A DNA stretch of 64,000 bases from JAKACA01 sp963769255. Its GTDB lineage: Bacteria; Actinomycetota; Acidimicrobiia; Acidimicrobiales; Bog-793. The DNA lies in the NCBI GenBank assembly GCA_963769255.1, contig CAVYKV010000001.1, positions 3,472,001-3,536,000 on the forward strand, written 5' to 3'. The notes below the pieces were generated by a model. That model worked only from the letters and a program-made list of their open reading frames with translations. It searched no databases and was not told the DNA's origin. Position 1 is the stretch's first letter. Each line of letters begins with the position of its first letter. Below are positions 59,982-64,000 of the stretch, in pieces. The translations under genes and the position numbers were made by a program.

Positions 59982-61383
59982 TCAGCCGACCGAACCGTCC
60001 ATCTGCAACTCGATCAGCCGGCTCCACTCGACGGCGTACTCCATCGGAAGCGTTCGGGTGACCGGCTCGATGAACCCGTTCACGATCATGCCCATGGCCT
60101 GGTTCTCCGACAGGCCGCGACTCATCAGGTAGAAGAGCTGGTCGTCGCCGACCTTCGAGACCGTCGCCTCGTGCCCGATCTGGGCGTCGCGCTCGGCGAC
60201 CTCGATGTAGGGCTTCGTCTCGGAGACGGAGTCCTCGTCGAGGATGAGGGCGTCGCAGCGCACGAACGACTTCGAGTGGCGTGGCACCTTCGTCGACGTG
60301 CACCTTGCCCCGGTACGTCGCCTTACCGCCGTCCTTCGAGATCGACTTGGAGATGATCGTCGAGGTCGTCTCCGGGGCGCCGTGGAACATCTTGGCGCCC
60401 GTGTCCTGCTGCTGCCCGGCGCCTGCGTAGGCGACCGAGAGGACCTCGCCGGACGCCTTCGGCCCCATGAGGTAGACCGACGGGTACTTCATCGTGAGGC
60501 GGGAGCCGATGTTGCCGTCGATCCACTCGACGTGCGCCTCGGCCTCGGCCCGCGCCCGCTTCGTGACGAGGTTGTAGACGTTCGACGACCAGTTCTGGAT
60601 GGTCGTGTACGTGATGCGGCTGCCGGGCAGGGCGACGAGCTCGACGACGGCCGAGTGCAGCGAGTCGGTCGAATAGACCGGCGCCGAGCAGCCCTCGACG
60701 TAGTGCACCTGGGCACCTTCGTCGGCGATGATGAGCGTCCGCTCGAACTGGCCCATGTTCTCGGCGTTGATGCGGAAGTACGCCTGCAGGGGCATGTCGA
60801 CCTTCACGCCCGGCGGGACGTAGATGAACGAGCCGCCCGACCAGACGGCCGAGTTGAGGGCGGCGAACTTGTTGTCGTTGGGCGGGATGATCTTGCCGAA
60901 CCACTTCCGGACGATGTCGGGGTACTCGCGCACCGCCGTGTCCATGTCGCTGAAGAGGACGCCCAGGCGCTCGAGGTCCTCCCGGTTGCGGTGGTAGACG
61001 ACCTCGGACTCGTACTGGGCCGTCACGCCGGCGAGGTACTTGCGCTCCGCCTCGGGGATGCCGAGCTTGTCCCAGGTCGACTTCACCGAGTCGGGCAGGT
61101 CGTCCCAGTTGTTGACCTGCTTGTCGATCGGCTTGATGTAGTAGTAGATGTTCTCGAAGTCGAGGTCCGGCATCTTCGTGGCGAACCACGGCATCATGGG
61201 CTTCTTGAAGAAGCCGGCGAGGGAGCGCAGCCGGAACTTCAACATCCACTCCGGCTCGCCCTTCATGGCCGACATCTCCCGGACGATCTCCTCGTTGAGA
61301 CCCTTCTTCGGCTTGAAGATGTAGTCCTCTTGATCGCTCCAGCCGAGCTGGTAGCGGTCGAGGTCGAGCTCAGTGGTGGCCAT
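59982..61383 (-). CDS. sufB: Fe-S cluster assembly protein SufB, frameshifted
   Basis: Core scaffold protein of the Suf system. The first frame encodes MATTELDLDRYQLGWSDQED, through KWFGKIIPPNDNKFAALNSA, VPPGVKVDMPLQAYFRINAE, QVHYVEGCSAPVYSTDSLHS, to KATYRGKVHVDE. Near 60280-60285 (residue about 367) the frame breaks; the second frame reads RHSKSFVRCDALILDEDSVS with the conserved cluster-site Cys, EVAERDAQIGHEATVSKVGD and the C-terminal FIEPVTRTLPMEYAVEWSRL. The span is 1402 bp, one over a multiple of three; deleting one base near the GTGCCACGCC gives 466 aa. First gene of the suf unit. Confidence 0.93.
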
Positions 61384-61430
61384 GGACCCGCACCCTCTCG
61401 ATCGTTGGCTGGGTAATTTCCACTACGCAG

Positions 61431-61436
61431 ATAGTA
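61431..61436 (-). promoter_or_regulatory. Possible -10 element of sufB promoter
   Basis: On the minus strand TACTAT fits the actinobacterial TAnnnT -10 element within the only AT-rich stretch of the sufB-oligopeptidase divergent region (61384-61515). No clear -35 hexamer is seen. Confidence 0.3.
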
Positions 61437-61515
61437 ACAACTCCAACCCTGCCCCGAACCTCGGCCTCCATGCCTGCCGGGGGGAGGGAGGGCAGCGTTG
61501 TGGAAAGCTGCCCGG

Positions 61516-63711
61516 GTGAACGACGAAGACGACGAGCCCGTGGCGGCGGTTGCGCCCTGGCCCCCGCCGGCGGCGCCCCGCCGGCCGGTGACCTTCACCA
61601 ACCACGGTGACCAGCGCACCGACGACTGGTACTGGCTGCGAGACCGCTCCGACGCCGAGGTGCTCGAGCTCCTCCTCGCCGAGAACGCCCACACGTCGTC
61701 CTCCACCGCCCACCTCGAGCCGCTCGTGGAGGCTATTTACGACGCTGTCCTCTCGAGGGTGCAGCTGACGGACGTCAGCCATCCCTCCCCGAAGGGTGAA
61801 TGGGCCTACTACGAGCGCCGCATCGAGGGCGAGGAGCACCCGGTGCTGTGCCGGCGACCGGCGGGGGCGCCCCTGCCCCAGCCGAGCCCCGAGGCCGACG
61901 ACGAGCTCGAGACCGTTCTCCTTGACGAGAACGCCATGGCGGCGGGTCACGACTACTTCTCCGTCGGGATGACGGCGCTCAGCGCCGACCAGCGCCTCCT
62001 CGCCTACGGCGTCGACCTCGACGGCGGCGAGCGGCTCACGATCCACGTGCGGGACCTCGACGCCGGCGAAGATCTCCCCGACGTCATCGAGAACGCCTAC
62101 TACGGGCTCGCCTTTGCCCGCGACGACTCCTTCTTCTACACCCGGCCGGACGCCGCCATGCGCCCTCACCAGGTGTGGCGGCATCGCCTCGGTGCCGCCG
62201 TGAGCTCCGACACCCTCGTCTGGGAGGAGCCGGACGAGCGCTTCTACCTGGACGCCCGCAGCACCAAGGACGGCGAGTACGTCGTGTTGCAGGCGGGCAG
62301 CCACGCCACCACGGAGGTGCGGCTCGTGCCCGCCTCCAGCCCCGACTCCGCTCCGCTCGTCCTCGAGGCCCGCCGGCAGGGCGTCATGTACTGGGTGGAG
62401 CACCTGGCCGGGGAGCTCCTCGTGCTCAGCAACGAGGAGGCGGAGAACTTCGCCCTCTACCGCCTGCCGGCGGCGGAGCCCACGCGAGCCAACCGGCGGC
62501 TCTTCCTGCCACCTCGCGACGACGTGCGACTGGAGACGATCGACGTCGTCGACGGGCACGTCCTCGTGGAGGAGCGGGGGCACGCCACGACCTCGATCCG
62601 GATCGTCCCCATCGGGGAGGAAGCAGGAGCCGGCGGCGCCGGCGGCGACTCCGCCCTTCCCGGGCGCGTCATCACGGCCCCGGAGGCGGGCACCGTCTTC
62701 CTGGCGGACAACCTCGACGTGCACGCCACGTCGGTCCGCTACGAGGCGACGACGCTCGTCATGCCCCGCACCTTGCGGTCCTACGAGCTCGACACCGGCT
62801 CCGACGTCGTTCTCCGCCGCCAGCCGACGCCGGGCTACGACCCGGACGACTACGAGACGGAGCTGCGCTGGGCGAGATCCGGGGACGGCACCGAGGTGCC
62901 CGTCACGATCGCCCGCTCGCGGGCGCGGCCGGACGGTCCGGGGCCTCTCTTGCTCTACGGCTACGGCGCCTACGAGCTGAGCGTCGACCCGAGCTATCGC
63001 GACGACCGGCCCATCCATCCCCTCCTCGACCGCGGCGTCGCCTATGCCATCGCCCATGTCCGGGGTGGTGGCGAGCTCGGGCGCAACTGGTACTTGGGGG
63101 GGAAGCTCGCCAACAAACCGCACAGTTTCGAGGACTTCGTGGCCTCCGCCCGCTTCCTCGTCGACGAGGGCCTCACCTCGCCGGACCGCCTCGTCGCGCA
63201 GGGGGGCAGCGCCGGGGGCCTCCTCATGGGCGCCTCTGCCAACCTCGCCCCCGAGCTGTTCGCCGGCGTCGTCGCCGAGGTGCCCTTCGTGGACTGCCTC
63301 ACCACCATGCTCGACATCTCCCTGCCTCTCACGGTGATCGAGCAGGAGGAGTGGGGCGACCCCATCGCCAGCGCGGAGGACTACGAGGTCATCCGCTCCT
63401 ACGCCCCGTACGACAACGTCCGGGAGGAGCCCTACCCGAGGACGCTCGCCACGGGCGGGCTGACGGACCCTCGCGTGGGGTACTTCGAGCCTGCCAAGTG
63501 GGTGCAGAAGCTGCGGGCCGCCCACCCGGGCAACGCGGCGCCGGGTCGGGTCCTCCTGCGAGTGGACATGACCGCCGGCCACCGCGGGCCGTCCGGCCGC
63601 TACCAGCATTGGCGGAAGCAGGCCTTCGTCATGGCCTTCGTCCTCGAGACGCTCGGGGCGGATCTCCGTCCCGCCGGCGGCCATCAGGAGGCGGCGAAGA
63701 TCAGCTCGTAG
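61516..63711 (+). CDS. ptrB: Oligopeptidase B (prolyl oligopeptidase family, S9A)
   Basis: 731 aa serine peptidase cleaving short peptides after basic residues. The N-terminal beta-propeller (residues about 15-420; DDWYWLRDRSDAEVLELLLA) caps the alpha/beta-hydrolase domain. Nucleophile Ser in LVAQGGSAGGLLMGASANLA, catalytic Asp in LATGGLTDPRVGYFEPAKWV and His in DMTAGHRGPSGRYQHWRKQA are all present; VRGGGELGRNWYLGGK is the family signature. GTG 61516 is chosen over TTG 61498. Its end overlaps the convergent edge gene by 28 bp. Confidence 0.94.
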   Translation: MNDEDDEPVAAVAPWPPPAAPRRPVTFTNHGDQRTDDWYWLRDRSDAEVLELLLAENAHTSSSTAHLEPLVEAIYDAVLSRVQLTDVSHPSPKGEWAYYERRIEGEEHPVLCRRPAGAPLPQPSPEADDELETVLLDENAMAAGHDYFSVGMTALSADQRLLAYGVDLDGGERLTIHVRDLDAGEDLPDVIENAYYGLAFARDDSFFYTRPDAAMRPHQVWRHRLGAAVSSDTLVWEEPDERFYLDARSTKDGEYVVLQAGSHATTEVRLVPASSPDSAPLVLEARRQGVMYWVEHLAGELLVLSNEEAENFALYRLPAAEPTRANRRLFLPPRDDVRLETIDVVDGHVLVEERGHATTSIRIVPIGEEAGAGGAGGDSALPGRVITAPEAGTVFLADNLDVHATSVRYEATTLVMPRTLRSYELDTGSDVVLRRQPTPGYDPDDYETELRWARSGDGTEVPVTIARSRARPDGPGPLLLYGYGAYELSVDPSYRDDRPIHPLLDRGVAYAIAHVRGGGELGRNWYLGGKLANKPHSFEDFVASARFLVDEGLTSPDRLVAQGGSAGGLLMGASANLAPELFAGVVAEVPFVDCLTTMLDISLPLTVIEQEEWGDPIASAEDYEVIRSYAPYDNVREEPYPRTLATGGLTDPRVGYFEPAKWVQKLRAAHPGNAAPGRVLLRVDMTAGHRGPSGRYQHWRKQAFVMAFVLETLGADLRPAGGHQEAAKISS

Positions 63712-64000
63712 TAGGTGACGCCGGAGGGGATCTTGAGGGGCACCCCGTCGAGGGTGACCGAGATGTACTCGGGCGCCCCGAGCTGTACGACGACCGGGCC
63801 GGAGGGGCGGTAGTGCCCAACGCTGCCCGCCTGCACCGTTTCGGACCACAGGTAGGTGCCGGCGCCGGCGCTCGGCTCGATCCCGACCCAGCAAGGGCTC
63901 GTGCCGGCGGAGAACCGCAGTGTGTACCGCCCGGAGGGGGCCTTGAAGGTGGCGGTGCTCCCCGTCGTCGAGATCGGCGCCACGACGGGCGTCGTCGTCG
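63684..64000 (-). CDS. C-terminal part of a RodZ-like/DUF4115 protein, 5' partial
   Basis: The open frame runs off the window edge. Visible residues (TFKAPSGRYTLRFSAGTSPC; TVQAGSVGHYRPSGPVVVQL; EYISVTLDGVPLKIPSGVTY) form a beta-rich domain resembling the DUF4115 domain at the end of RodZ-type proteins, with Thr/Val-rich sequence before it. It overlaps the ptrB 3' end by 28 bp. Identity is tentative because the N-terminal HTH and membrane helix would be outside the window. Confidence 0.5.
   Translation of the reverse strand, partial: TTTPVVAPISTTGSTATFKAPSGRYTLRFSAGTSPCWVGIEPSAGAGTYLWSETVQAGSVGHYRPSGPVVVQLGAPEYISVTLDGVPLKIPSGVTYYELIFAAS

Overview
The window is a very GC-rich, gene-dense bacterial chromosome segment. 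Gene content and order point to an actinobacterium, probably of the class Acidimicrobiia or a close relative (inference). The signs are a conserved recG-to-yraN housekeeping block, a SepIVA-like DivIVA protein, GTP-dependent PEP carboxykinase, an F420/FMN split-barrel protein, an SCO6745-family protein, DUF2469, and a Suf cluster with an internal Rieske ferredoxin. Many genes overlap by ATGA/GTGA and many use GTG starts. I found no rRNA, tRNA, CRISPR array, insertion sequence, phage gene or recognised defence system.

Layout. 1-2891 (-): a surface/sugar cluster with a GT4 glycosyltransferase, a SAM methyltransferase and a six-hairpin 'prenyltransferase-like' protein cut by the window edge. 3105-8995 (+): a secreted parallel beta-helix protein with an IPT/TIG domain, two acyl-CoA dehydrogenases (the second AidB-like) and an aldo/keto reductase. 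9195-15640: a small membrane protein, an NfuA-like Fe-S scaffold domain, a nucleotidyltransferase, a SRAP (HMCES/YedK) protein, dxs, a split-barrel protein and alanine dehydrogenase. 15674-22514: dprA and comM, a noncoding stretch with 64-bp tandem repeats, an SCO6745 protein with enoyl-CoA hydratase, a small zinc-motif protein, a DUF2510 protein and yraN. 22523-41810: a long minus-strand block DUF2469-rplS-trmD-rimM-khpA-rpsP-ffh-ftsY-smc-mutM-rnc-acpP-plsX-rpmF-DUF177-sepIVA-coaD-rsmD-recG-dak, with rpmB divergent. It links translation, protein targeting, chromosome organisation, lipid precursor synthesis and DNA repair. 41852-50738: a probable carbohydrate island (ROK, SIS, bicupin, Tat-lipoprotein solute-binding protein, Gfo/Idh/MocA, GntR) with a divergent P450 and an EamA exporter, lying between rpmB and thiL. 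50763-55788: thiL, pckG, a shortened SDR and an MFS-like permease. 55867-61383: an Lrp-type ligand-binding domain and the Suf Fe-S assembly genes, interrupted by a crotonase on the opposite strand. 61516-64000: oligopeptidase B and the edge of a further gene.

The most striking feature is coding integrity. Five otherwise well-conserved genes (the window-edge gene, mutM, recG, pckG, sufB) each carry exactly one extra base that breaks the frame, and the split-barrel gene at 14062 looks one base short. In mutM, recG and pckG the extra base is most simply a T turning GATC into GATTC. This looks more like uncorrected sequencing error than biology, but raw reads should decide. Other points to examine are the 64-bp triplicated palindromic repeat upstream of comM-dprA, a 17-bp repeat array that spans the sepIVA stop and DUF177 start, an SDR lacking its cofactor-binding segment, a KhpA with a long acidic extension, sufD with no canonical start, and a five-cysteine protein next to sufB.
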